Below, in pieces: positions 35,124 through 45,648 of a stretch of 64,000 bases of DNA (position 1 is its first letter; each line of letters begins with the position of its first letter). The stretch is from Limnanthes douglasii subsp. nivea. Its lineage: Eukaryota > Streptophyta > Magnoliopsida > Brassicales > Limnanthaceae. The notes below the pieces were generated by a model, which saw only the letters and a program-made list of their open reading frames with translations, was not told where the DNA came from and ran no database searches. The position numbers and the translations under genes were made by a program. Location of the stretch: the NCBI GenBank assembly GCA_036936605.1, contig JAUPFV010000005.1, forward strand, positions 228,685,770 to 228,749,769. The letters are read 5' to 3'.

Positions 35124-35376
35124 GTCGTAGGAAAAGGGCACGGGTGCAAAGGGCTTTGCATCAGAACTCCAGATTAATCCCGCAGCTTGGTACTCTTCAG
35201 CTCGGTCGCTAATGCTGGCCCAATCAATAAAACCAAATGCCGACTCGTTCTTCTTCTTCGGTTTTTGTTTTAGCCTCGGGTTCTTACTTTTCATAAACTC
35301 TGCTCTCTCTCTAGAATAATATGGGTAGCACTTTCTCTCTCTAGATTGTCTTTGAGAGCGATTTTGGTGAATGAGG

Positions 35377-35384
35377 TATTTATA
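35377..35384 (-). promoter_or_regulatory. TATA box of the element C antisense ORF
   Basis: The minus strand reads CCTATAAATACCTC, followed by a TCTAGAGAGAGAAAG block and the ATG at 35296. Same arrangement as upstream of the B aORF. Confidence 0.6.
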
Positions 35385-35838
35385 GGCAGCTTTACTTAAC
35401 CGTTTTACGCATGAGGGAGTCCAAACGACAAAAAGCAGCGGGAAGTCGAAGAGCCTTCTGGAGGGATGTGCAGGCGAGCACGCTTCGAATAAGGGGACGA
35501 CACGTGTAAACTTAGCCCAGGCTAGCATCGTAGGTCTGCACTGATTAGTTCAGACGGGTACGCTAGATGGGCTTCATTGGCCCGGTTTGTCTTCCAAGTC
35601 CTGATGACCCGTTTAGGCCCATGAGGGATCTGTCGATCAGGGTCGGTGATAGACCCATGATAAGGATATTTTAGCGTCGGGGAAAATTCGTAGCAGTCCC
35701 AGAAGCTCGAGCAGAAAGCGTAAGGGGTCGGTCATCATATAGGAGAAAGTGATCGGTCGGGGTTAGAGGCAATACGATCGATAGATACCGAGGCACGGGG
35801 GACAAAGGCGTTTTGAACTAACTTTTTTACAAGCCTAC

Positions 35839-36161
35839 TGATAATGGAGTAATTCGTCGGTCTTAATAGAAAAGGATCTAATTGCAAAAAGGAGAAGGGA
35901 AATATGCCCATTATTGTATTTATTGTTTATTAGAAGACAATATGTAAATAAAGTAGCTTGTAAAGGACTAATTGTGAAATAAAACAAGACTACCAAGTAC
36001 ATAAATGGGTCCCACCTTCCCCACTATAAAAGGGAACCCATTTATTCTTGGTAGGTGGACAATTCTATATTATATTCTCTTTCTACTTTCTCTTTCTACA
36101 CTTTGAGCTCTAGTCACATCAGATCCAAGATTCTTTATTCTTGTCATTTATTCTCTCATCA
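35839..36161 (+). repeat. 3' LTR of element C (323 bp)
   Basis: Starts TGATAATGGAGTAATTCG and ends TCTCTCATCA, followed by TSD GAAAT. No clear polypurine tract lies directly before it; the nearest G/A-rich stretch (GAGGCACGGGGGACAAAGG) is about 20-40 bp further left. Confidence 0.93.
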
Positions 36162-36166
36162 GAAAT

Positions 36167-36552
36167 GACAATCTTATAATTTGTTAATCTTCATATTTTT
36201 CATATAAAGCATAAGTGTGTGCCAACTTGCGTTGAATGGTTGCTTTATGCCGATTTGCATCGTAATGTCATTATATGTTGCGCTAAGGCTAGCTTAGAAA
36301 AATAATTCGAGGCAACAAAAACTTTTGTCTCAAAAACATAGTTCGAGGCACAAAATATTATCTCAGAAAGAATAGTTCGAGGCAAAAAATGTTGTCTCAG
36401 AAAGAATAGTTCGAGGCAAAAAATGCAGTTGTATTAATCAGCTCATAGTGGCACCTCGTTAAAACCTTCATGTGCCTAACAGGGTAGGAAAGAGTATACC
36501 CCTGCTGTTTTTGTAAACTTGAAAAAGAATATATTACATGCTAACTTCTTCC
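36167..36552 (-). other. Element B spacer after pol, with short tandem repeats
   Basis: Resumes B after the C insertion. Four units of 34-36 bp with TTCGAGGCA (from 36306, 36342, 36376 and 36410) form a tandem array. The conserved post-pol block (CTCGTTAAAACCTTCATG...GGAAAGAGTATACCCC on the plus strand) lies at about 36456-36505. No ORF. Confidence 0.75.
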
Positions 36553-38280
36553 TCATTCCAGATACACTTTTAAGTGTTCGATATTCCATGGATGCCTAAG
36601 ATATCGCCCCTCCTTGTCTTTTAATCTATACGTTCTCTGCTTTACTTTCTCCGTTACTTCATAAGGGCCCTCCCAATTTGGCCCAAACTTTCCAAGACTC
36701 TTCTCTTTAGTGTGCAGAAAAGCTTTTCATAATACCTTGTCCCCCACCTTGAAATCTTTTCGCTTTACTTTAGAAGCATACCTACTCCTCATTAACGTTT
36801 GATAATGCAAGGACTTCAACTATGCACGTCGTCTTTTCTCTTCAACCAAATCCAATTCCAAGGCTCTGCTTTGATCGTTCAAATTTTCTGTATAAGCTGT
36901 CACACGATATGATGGGAAGACAATCTCCGAAGGGACAACTGCATCCATATTGTACACTAAAGCAAATGGAAATGTAGCAGTTACGATTCGAGGCGTCGTC
37001 CTATAAGCCCACAATACTTCTTGTAAATAATCGAGCAATTTTATAACCTTTCCTTCCAAATTCTTTTTCAACCCATCCAAAATTGTTCGATTGGTCACTT
37101 CCACCCGACCGTTAGCCTGGGGATGGAATGGGGCAGAAAAGCATTGTCGTATGCCCTTGGAAAGGCAAAAGCTTTTAAACTCATTGTTATCGAATTGAGG
37201 CCCATTATCCGTCGTGATTTTTATCGGTACCTCAAAAAGACAGCAAATATTCGAGACAACGAACTTGATAGCATCTTTCGTTTTTGTTCCTGCTAGAGGT
37301 TCCGCTTTCACCCACTTAGAAAAATAATCCACTGCTACGATTATAGTCTGCCTTCCACCAGACGCCATTGGTAGGGGCCCAACTAGGTCAATGCCCCACC
37401 TATCAAATGGGACTGCTTCTGAAATACTCTCCAAGAGCACCCCAGGCTTGTATATTATGTTTGCATAACATTTACACGTATCACACTGCTTTACCAAATC
37501 TTTCGCATCAGAAGAGATGGTCGGCCAATAATAACCAGCCAAAAACACTTGTCGAATTAACGCCTTATACCCACAATGGGCCGAACCTTCCCCATCGTGC
37601 AATTCTGACAGGACAAACTGCAACTCATCCTTAGCCAGACACCTCAGTAACGGTCTGCTCAAAGATTTATTATATAAGACTCCTCCTAACAGGATATAAC
37701 CGTGAGACTTAAACCTGACCCTCCTAGCCTCAGACTTTTCTGTGGGTAAACTATCTTTTTCCAAGAAGTCTACAATTTCTGACCTCCAATCACTTGTGAT
37801 CACATTGCTTACTTCCTTAATGTTCATTAAGTGCTCTGTACCGGCCATAACCGAAGGATGCTCCTGAATCAGAACCCATGGGTAACCCTCCGATCGTGAA
37901 GCTGCAGCCAAAGAATCATGGACGAAATTTGCCTCCCTTCGAACATGCTCGTATTGAATCCTATCAAATTCTGCAACCAAATCTTTTAACACTTTTAAGT
38001 ACTGGATCAGTTTATCTTTTCGTGCCTCAGACTCGCCCAAAGCTTGATTTATCACCAACTGTGAATCACTGATCAATTTAATCTTTCTGGCTCCACATAT
38101 TCGAGCCAATCGCAAACCCGCCAATGCTGCCTCATACTCTGCCTCATTATTGGTTGCCTTGAAAACCGAATCGAATAGCCTGAAACATGGCTATCCCCTC
38201 TACAGAAATTAATTGGACACCTACACCACTTCCATAATTATTCGACCCCCCATCCGTTCGCACCAACCATTCCGTCTGAT
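36553..38280 (-). pseudogene. Element B second RNase H and integrase
   Basis: The second RNase H begins LVRTDGGSNNYGSG near 38260; its frame breaks near 38130-38165. An open stretch at 38124-36820 covers LISDSQLVINQALGESEARK, the zinc region (HCGYKALIRQ, CDTCKCYANIIY) and the complete DDE core (GIDLVGPLPMASGG, TTDNGPQFD, FHPQANGRVEVTNR). A stop at 36820 separates the C-terminal part (GDKVL, then a stop, LGKFGPNWEGPYEV, WNIEHLKVYLE), ending TGA 36553-36555. Confidence 0.85.
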
Positions 38281-38281
38281 C

Positions 38282-39591
38282 TTAGTGGTCAACAATCTCC
38301 ATGTCGTTCCTTTCTGAGTGAAATTCGACCAAGAAATCAGCCAAAACCTGAGCTTTTATTGCTGTCCGAGGCTCGAATGTTATGTCAAAATCTCCCAGTT
38401 CGACTGACCATTTCGTCATTCTCCCAGATATATCCGGCCTCTGTAACAAACCTTTTAGGGGGAATGTCGTTCGAACGCCAATGGGGTGGACTTGGAAGTA
38501 TGGTCTCATTTTCCGAGCAGCTGTTACCAATGCCAAAGCTACCTTTTCCAACTTAAGATATCGTTTCTCAGCATCCAGCAAACTTTTGCTAACGTAATAG
38601 ATGGGTTTCAACATATCGACCTCCTCCCGGAGTAAAACGGCGCTGACTGCACAATCTGATACCGACATGTAGACAATTAATTTTCCCCCACCAATGGTTT
38701 AGACAGTATATTCGGGGAAATAAAATATTATTGAATTTGGCGAAAAGCAGTTGAACACTCCTTGGTCCAATTAAACTGTTTCGCATTCCGTAATACCTTG
38801 AAGAAAGGTGCACATTTATCCGATAATCGAGAAATAAACCTGTTTAACGCCGCCAATCTCCTTGTTAGAATCTGGACTTCCTTGATATTCCGAGGTGGCG
38901 TCATAGTTGTCAAAGCTTTTATCCGTTCTGGGTCAGCTTCTATGCCCCTTTCATTTATCATATAGCCAAGGAATTTACACGATCGTACCCCAAAAATGCA
39001 TTTTTTGGATTCAATTTCAAATTGACTTTACTTAGATTGTTAGAAGTTTCCTCCAAGTCAGAGAAATGATCTTCGTCCTGCAAACGTTTTACAAGCATAT
39101 CATCGATGTAGGCTTCCACATTCCTACCAATTTGTCCCTCAAAGGTTTTGTTGACCAAACGCTGATAGGTTACCCCTGCATTCTTCAGGCCAAATGGCGT
39201 AACCTTGTAACAATATAATCCTCTCCCAGTGATAAACAATGTGCTCTCTTCATCTTTTGCATCTAATCTGATTTGATTATACCCCGAGTAAGCATCCATG
39301 AAAGACAATAATCAGTTTCCCAAAGTTAAGTCCATTAATTGATCAATTCGGGGCACCGTAAAAGGATCATTGGGGCAAGCTCTATGGATTCGAGGCCCAT
39401 ACGGGGTACTGCGACTTCGAATGTGGCCTATGTTCAACAACCTTTCCACTTCTGAAAGAATAGCTGCAGACTTCTCCTGAGTAACTGGTCTCCGTTTTTG
39501 GACAATAGGTCGAACATCAAGCCATACTGCAAGTTTATGACATATTATCTCTAGTGGTACTCCCGTCACATCCTGTGCACACCAAGCAAAC
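38282..39591 (-). pseudogene. Element B reverse transcriptase and RNase H (left of D)
   Basis: Read from D's edge: FAWCAQDVTGVPLEIICHK, IVQKRRPVTQEKSAAILSEV, then a deletion. IRSRSTPYGP joins directly to RACPNDPFTVPRIDQL, removing the NPVLVKKKNGKWRMCIDF segment. Motif A (FMDAYSGYNQI) and YIDDMLVKR (about 39090-39120) remain. The frames at 38961-38728 and 38668-38282 hold LTRRLAALNRFISR and the first RNase H (LKLEKVALALVTAARKMRP). At least three frame breaks besides the deletion. Confidence 0.85.
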
Positions 39592-39596
39592 ATATC

Positions 39597-40004
39597 TGGT
39601 GAGGATAATTACCACCTGAGGGTAGGCTTGTAATTTATTTGGTATTTTATAGTAGTATGGGGGTATTTAATATTTAGAGTAGAGAGTAGAGAGATAATTA
39701 AGCTGGCTGGTTGCAGTTAATTCTCATTACCCACACTTAATGCAGGTGGTTGGGTATTTATACCCTAATGTGTGGGCCCTTATGGGCTTTCGGGTCATAT
39801 TTAATGGACCCGGGTCATGTTCAAAGACCCATGAGCTCTAAGTAGGAGAGCAAGTAGCTTAGTCAAGAAGTGTTTAGGTTTTTTAGTACTTTTGTCATAG
39901 TTCGAACAGTCCTATGGGCTAAGTGTTTGAAGTGATCTGTCCGGTCCGGAGGCCTTGGACCGATCTGTCCCTGTCCGGGGAGCAGGCAGAATTCGGACTC
40001 ATCA
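39597..40004 (-). repeat. 3' LTR of element D
   Basis: Plus-strand ends TGGTGAGGATAATT and CGGACTCATCA; 408 bp, the same length as its partner and differing at nine positions. Confidence 0.95.
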
Positions 40005-40020
40005 AGAGCCCCTTTTTTAG
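40005..40020 (-). other. Polypurine tract of element D
   Basis: The minus strand reads CTAAAAAAGGGGCTCT directly before the 3' LTR start TGATGAGTCC. Confidence 0.75.
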
Positions 40021-40339
40021 GTGTTTGTTCAAATAATTTTGTCAAAAACCTGAAAAACAGTCCGACATCAGGGGTAGTTTTAATCCGGACAGGCCTGTTT
40101 GTCTTATGGTTTCATCCGGACCGATAAAGCTTCATGAATCCAAACGGTTTTTTGCCAGAGTTCGTGGGACACGTGTCGCTCTCTGATTGGTTGCTTCAGC
40201 CGTTTTTTCACCTTGAACTTCGAACCCACCTTCTTCGAAAAGCAACCTCTTAATTAAAGGTGGTGACATCAGCGCCGTCTTTAATCATTACCAATCTTTT
40301 CGAATTCTCATAGGAATCAACTTCCTTTTTCAGATTTAC

Positions 40340-40346
40340 TATAAAT
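40340..40346 (+). promoter_or_regulatory. TATA box of the element D antisense ORF
   Basis: TATAAAT about 100 bp before the aORF ATG (40446), preceded by a GATTGG CAAT-like motif near 40186. Comparable boxes precede the aORFs of B and C. Confidence 0.55.
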
Positions 40347-40445
40347 TCAAACACACTTTCTACTGTTTTACCATCTCTTTCACATTTAATCTGCAAAATT
40401 TCTCAAAGCTTTCTCTCTCTAAAGCAAAAACTTGCTCAATAGTTT

Positions 40446-43410
40446 ATGTTTACAGCGAGGAATGCTCTAATCATAGGCGGGTGGCTCAAACTTTCTGAAT
40501 TAGAGAAGGCTCAAAAGGTCGAAAGGGAAAGACCAATTGCGGCAGGGTTACCCACTTCGCCTGTTGATAGACCAATCACTTCTGCCACAAAGTCAGATCA
40601 AGGCTCTTCTTCTTCTAAGGGCATCAAGCCGAGAAAGCTATTCCAAACTAACCTCTCCCCCATCATTTCTAGTTCCTCGGTTCAGGAATCGGAACCTGCT
40701 GTCGAGCCAGGAGTAACAGTTACTAGTCTCAAAAAAACTTCACCCTTTATAGCAATGGGTTCAGATACGGAGCACTCCCCTCAGAAGCTAGTTGACCAGA
40801 GAAGAGGCCGGTTGGTTAAGGGCCAATGATCTAAAATCACTCCTTCAAAGTCGGGTGCTAAAGACAGCAGCACTGGGTCCGAAGTGCCCATTAGAGCTCC
40901 CAAGGACAGACTGTCCGTTCCGGAGGGCACCAGTCCAAGTCTTCAAAGAGAAGCATATGCTCCAGAAACTCTACCGGAGTCCAGAAGCCAAAAGAACACC
41001 GAGGCCCAACAGTCCGGAGACAAGGTTGAGTCAAATTTGAACCCTCCCCCCACTACTGCTGCTGAAAACCCTTCAACAATTATGGAGGAAGTAATGAAGG
41101 ACTCTGCTGAAGAGGCTCCATTTGAGTCTGAGCCCTCCGGTCAGACCAGTAGTGCTATAGTTGCCAAAAAGGACAAAGGTAAAGAGAAATTGTGTTTGAG
41201 GCATCCGGATATGCCGGAGAGCCTCGAAGGAAGAGTGGGGCCTTGTTTTCACAAGGTCAGCGTTAAGTACCTCCCTCCTTGCAAAAAATCAACTACGCAT
41301 TCATCCACACAGCTGAGCTGGGTAGGATGCGTACGAAGTGGGTAATACCGGAGAATGTAAAGATCAGGATTCTCATACACCCAGAGACTCCGATGGACTG
41401 CAAGTTAAGCGAAATCGTCATGTTCACGGAGCTATTCAACTAGGGGCTCAGATTCCCACTAGACCCAGAGATTGTCAGATACTTCCATCTGATAAAACTC
41501 TGTCCGAGCCAGCTGAGCCCCAACGCCTGGTACACCCTCATGTCCTGCATCATGGCTTCAAGGCTCTCCGGGATCCCTCTGCCAATGGAGGAATTTGCTG
41601 GCGTGGCCAGTCTTTGTAGAAACCACCACATCCCCTTTTACCATTTCAATATGTGGGATGATTTCAAGGCTGTGGATGATTTGTTGGAGGCGGAGAGGAA
41701 TTGGAGGACCCAGTTCCTATTTGTTAGTGGTGCTTGGGAGAACGGAAAGAAAATCAAATCCGGAGTGAACCCAAGCCTCCTTAGAAGCAGGTGGAGGAGT
41801 GACCGTAAGTCTCCTGCCTTATATTTTTGTCTCTTTCTCCTTTTTTTTAAAGTTAGTTTATGCTAATTGGTCTTACTTTTGCCTCAGCAGAACTGCCCAA
41901 GGAATTTAGCGATTACCTGAAAACCGGGCAGGCTACTTGCACCAAGATCAACGCTTGGGCTGCTGAGAGATGGGGGAACCGGTTCCATGCTGCTTTTACC
42001 AGTGGCAACTTGGCAAGGTCTCACTTGTGGAACACCACAGGTCGGAGAGACTTGACTTGGGAGGAGCTCACTACTCAGCCTCCTCCGGATGTTGTGCTTA
42101 AGAGGACCCATGAACCAGATGGGGAACTTTACCTGCCAGGCCGGGCCAAAGATCCAAGCAAGATGAAGGGTAAAAAGAAAGGCAAGAAGGTGGTGGGTGG
42201 TGCTAATCATGCTGATGCAGAGAAGGATGCTCCAATAGACCCGAAGGGGCCAGTTCAGAGCCAAATCGATGCTACTCTCTTGGAAGTGGTGGAGCAGGAG
42301 GCTGAAAGGCAAGAAGTCCCCTCCCCGAATCCTCCAAGAGCTTCCAAAAGAGAGCAGAAATGGGGAGGAGAAAGCAAAGACAGAGAGGCCAAGAAGAAAA
42401 AGACCTCCAAAGGTGACGAGCTTTCTCTCCGGGCTCCGGAGCCTTCTTTCCAAGCTGATCCCACTGACCCAACGCATGCTGAGGATATACCGGGTGACTT
42501 CCATACCGATGAGGTCGAGGGGGGAGATATCAATATCGACGGAGTAGACATCACCGGTCTGGGTGGGCTTGGTGAATATTTCATCAATCTTCCCAAAGAG
42601 GACTTTGTCGGGCCTTACCTCCCTCCGAGCACCCCGAACACGGTCACTTTCAATGGTAAGACCTTTATCGTTTCTAGTGAAAGGGATGCCATAGCTCACT
42701 CTTTGTTAAGCAACGTTCAGCCTGTACTTGTGTTGGAGAAACAAGTCTGAAATCAGGCCGACATCATCAAAGACCTCAAGTCTGACAAAGAGAGGCTGTC
42801 CGATGACCTTCGTACTGCCACTTCCAATGCTACCATTTTAAAGGAAGAAACTGAGGAGTTGAAGAGAAAACAAGAGGCAAGCACCACAAAAGTCACCACT
42901 TTAGAAGACACCATCACAGAGCTCTGGGAGAAGCTGTCCGGTCTGGAGAAAGATCTTGCCACCTCTAAGGGAGAATCCAAGGCCAAAGACCAAATCATCA
43001 CCAACTTAACCAATGACAAAATTGCTCTTGAGAATACTGTGTCCAAGGCTGCCGAGGAGAAGGCTACATTGCTAAGGGAGCAAGAGGCCAAGATCCAGGC
43101 CAAGATCGACGCTTATGCCAACAAGGTGATCGATACCCAGGAGGAGATGTATGCCAAGGTGAGGTCTGACATGGTTCTACTCTTCCACGAGAAGTTTCCG
43201 AAGAGGAACCTATGGGATTTATGGCTTCATGTTGAGTCTGACGACCTCCCGTATCATACAATGGCTGATGGAGACTTGAAAGGCTATTCTAGTGCTTCCT
43301 CATCCGATGATGAAGAACGTACCGGAGAGAGCCCAGATGAAGAGAAAGATGATCCTAAGGGAAAGAAGAAGGTAACCGAAGCTGAGCCATCTTCAAAGGC
43401 TCAGTCTTAA
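40446..43410 (+). pseudogene. Element D antisense ORF (Transposase_28 family), two exons
   Basis: Starts MFTARNALIIGGWLKLSELE (40446); the intron 41805-41890 (GTAAGT...CAGCAG) sits at the same codon and phase as in T1. Exon 1: a Ser/Pro/Lys-rich N-terminal half with frameshifts near 40830 and 41280, then the conserved domain with TGG changed to TAG at 41441-41443 (NWGLRFPLD region), MSCIMASRLSGIPLP and QFLFVSGAWENGKK. Exon 2: LARSHLWNTTGRRDLTWEEL, a Lys-rich stretch, CGA changed to TGA at 42748-42750, then coiled coil and an acidic tail (SSASSSDDEERTGESPDEE). Four or so breaks; the T1 copy shows what the intact exon 2 looks like. Confidence 0.8.
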
Positions 43411-43450
43411 TTTATAAACCACTTTTTTTACTTTTTATCCAGACTAAAGT

Positions 43451-43552
43451 CCTTGGAAGGCCAAGGCATTCTTTTTGTAATTGTGTCCGGTATCTGACCG
43501 GATAGGTTTTTTGTTCTATTTTGACCATTCAAAAGTCCTTGGAAGGCCAAGG
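43451..43552 (+). repeat. Paired 16-nt hairpins after the D aORF
   Basis: CCTTGGAAGGCCAAGG at 43451-43466 and 43537-43552, 86 bp apart, 40 and 126 nt after the aORF stop. The same pair, 87 bp apart, follows the T1 aORF. Arms CCTTGG/CCAAGG, loop AAGG. Confidence 0.85.
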
Positions 43553-43628
43553 CACTTTAAGTTATTTTAATGAATATTTCTGTTTTGTACAATTCTCATC
43601 TTCTTTCATTGTTTGTCCCAATTTTGAT

Positions 43629-43738
43629 GGCTAGAGTTTAAACAGCCTTTAGTTATTTTATAATGAGAGTGTTTAAACTCTCCGGCTAGAGTTTAAATAG
43701 CCCTTAGTTATTTCATAATGAGAGTGTTTAAACTCTCC
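43629..43738. repeat. 55-bp tandem duplication in the D spacer
   Basis: Two units starting GGCTAGAGTTTAAA (43629 and 43684), each ending GAGTGTTTAAACTCTCC with a GTTTAAAC palindrome. T1 has a single diverged copy (about 2140-2215). Confidence 0.85.
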
Positions 43739-43865
43739 GATGACGAATATTTAAGTGGTCATCATCCCTTTATTTTAATCCGGATAGTGTGACAAAGGAC
43801 AAAACTTAAAACACTTGGGAAAATTTTTAAGAAGGCATCAAATTTTATTCAAAAGCCCGGACACC

Positions 43866-43911
43866 TCATTAAAACCTCCCCGTGCCACCAGGGAGGAAAG
43901 AGTATGCCCCC
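43866..43911 (-). other. Conserved post-pol block of element D
   Basis: Plus strand CTCATTAAAACCTCCCCG ... GGAGGAAAGAGTATGCCCCC, 45-90 bp after the integrase stop; counterpart of the C, B and T1 blocks. Confidence 0.6.
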
Positions 43912-43956
43912 AAATATTTACATGGATGTTTAAACAAGTAAATATTTACACAAATG

Positions 43957-45648
43957 CTACTCCAAGTACATCCGGAGATGCTCGATATTCCAAGGATGAG
44001 TCAAAACTCTTCCATCCTTGTCTTCTAGCCAATATGTTCCAGGTTTAAGCCTTTCAACAACCATATAAGGTCCTTCCCAAGTTGGAGCTAATTTGCCAAA
44101 CAGCTTTTCTTTAGTGTGTAAGAAGACTTTCCTTAATATCTTGTCCCCCGGTTGGAAATCTCTTCTTTTAATTTTGGAAGCAAACCTGCTTCTCATCAAT
44201 CCCTGATAGTGTGCAACTCTAAGGTGAGCTTTAACTCGTCTTTCTTCTACCAAATCAAGCTGACCTCTGACTGCCACCTCGTTAGCGTGTTCGGAGAAGT
44301 TGTAAACACGAAATGATGGGAGAGTTGCTTCTATGGGAGCTACTGCATCCATCCCATAGACCAAAGCAAAGGGTGACTCTTGTGTTGCAGCCCTAGGTGT
44401 TGTCCGGTAGGCCCACAAGACCTCTTGTAAATAACTAGGCCACTTCCCAGCAGCCCCTTCCAAATTCTTCTTTAAACCGGACAGTACAGTTCTATTAGCC
44501 ACTTCAACTTGCCCATTTTCTTGTGGGTGGAAAGGTGAAGAGAAACAATGTTGTATACCCCTTGAGGCACATAAGCTCTCCATTTCCCTATTGTCGAACT
44601 GTGGCCCATTGTCTGTTGTTATCTTTTGTGGGACACCAAATCTGCAACAGATGTTGGATAAAATGAATTTTATAACAACTTTTGATGTTGTTCCTGCTAG
44701 ATGGGCTGCTTCAATCCACTTCGAAAAGTAATCTATAGCAACGATTATTGTTTTGCGTCCTCCGGAGGCCATAGGGAGAGGCCCTACTAAATCCAAACCC
44801 CATCGAGCAAAAGGAATAGGCTCAGAAATTGACTCTAAAGGAATGGCTGGGACATGAATTTCATTGCTGTACCTCTGGCATGGGTCACAACTTCTTACCA
44901 ATTCCTTAGCATCTTTCATGATAGATGGCCAATAGTAACCGGCTAGTAAAACTCTTCTTGTTAAAGCCCTGAATCCACAATGGGCTGATCCCTCACCATC
45001 ATGCAATTCGGAGAGGACTACTTGAGACTCGTCATCCCCCAAACAGCGCAGGGGAGGTTTACTGTAAGATTTTTTGTACAACATGTCTCTCAATATGATG
45101 AAACCACGAGCCTTGTGTTTCAATGTTCTGGCTAGTGACTTATCCGGAGGCACGATACCATCAGAGAGATGTTGCTGGAGAGGAAACCTCCAGTCTTGAG
45201 GTTGTTTCACTTGTACTTCAAAAATTTCCTCTTCTTTACCCATACTAAGTTGAATGGAAGGGCTTTCCAGCACATGGATCCATGGATATGACTCCGTATA
45301 TGCTATGGTTGCTAATGAGTCTGCTAGCTTATTTTCTGTCCGGGGTATGTGCTCATAAACAACACTTTTAAACTTGAGTGCTTCATTTTTAAGGAGGAGT
45401 AAATATTTCACAAACTGCTCCTTTTTAGCCTCAGACTGGCCTTGGACGTGGTGGATAAGAAGCTGGGAGTCACTTAGTAGCCTGATCCTCTTAGCCCCAC
45501 AAATGTAGGCTAACTTCAAACCAGCTATAGCTGCTTCGTATTCGGACTCATTGTTGGAAGCCCTGAAAGCAAAACATATGGCTTGGTACATTTTGTCACC
45601 ATATGGAGAGGTCAAACACACCCCTGCACCACATCCCATGGTGCTAGA
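43957..45648 (-). pseudogene. Element D second RNase H and integrase (open 560-codon frame)
   Basis: Begins just after TGA (45649-45651), which replaces GGA in the TDGG motif of the second RNase H; NNESEYEAAIAGLKLAY and LLSDSQLLIHH follow. Integrase has HCGFRALTRRV, CDPCQRYSNEIHVPA, GLDLVGPLPMASGG, TTDNGPQFD, FHPQENGQVEVANR and the end WNIEHLRMYLE. The core reads QENG where T1 and B read QANG; the catalytic Glu after it is kept. The integrase itself is uninterrupted, but it cannot be joined to RT. Confidence 0.87.

Larger units (their letters stand above)
32132..35296 (-). pseudogene. Element C antisense ORF (Transposase_28 family), split by a MITE
   Basis: Likely start ATG at 35296 (MKSKNPRLKQKPKKK), 81 bp after a TATA box. 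The MITE at 34676-35123 interrupts the N-terminal part. Reading resumes through AAGHAAGPPEEPLPEK and FSAAEQAELLIRWGI to a stop near 33916. The main domain is FNWGLRFPLDCEIALYF, WYTLMSCIMASRLSG and FVFLSSCWENGRPY. The intron donor is GACG|GTAACC at 33482; the acceptor near 33375 is unclear. Then LIMSNLWRCSSEPLTLEQL, a Lys/Glu region, a coiled coil (32223-32549) and an acidic tail (EDEESDDTETEPEDEDA) after a premature TAG (32223-32225). Confidence 0.75.
25840..36161 (+). mobile_element. Tat Ty3/gypsy element C, 10,322 bp, nested in B
   Basis: LTRs 25840-26169 and 35839-36161 with TSD GAAAT (25835-25839 and 36162-36166). Plus-strand order: PBS, gag, protease, RT, RNase H, second RNase H, truncated integrase, tandem repeats, antisense aORF. 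It separates B's aORF from B's integrase. The LTRs differ by about 10 substitutions and a 7-bp tandem duplication. Stops in gag and RT, YIDN instead of YIDD and loss of the integrase core make it non-autonomous now. Confidence 0.93.

Noticed and set aside
39863..40045. Short minus-strand frame at the D LTR, similar to the end of a frame at 49925-50428
   Set aside because: Both are readings of the D LTR copies, not a gene.
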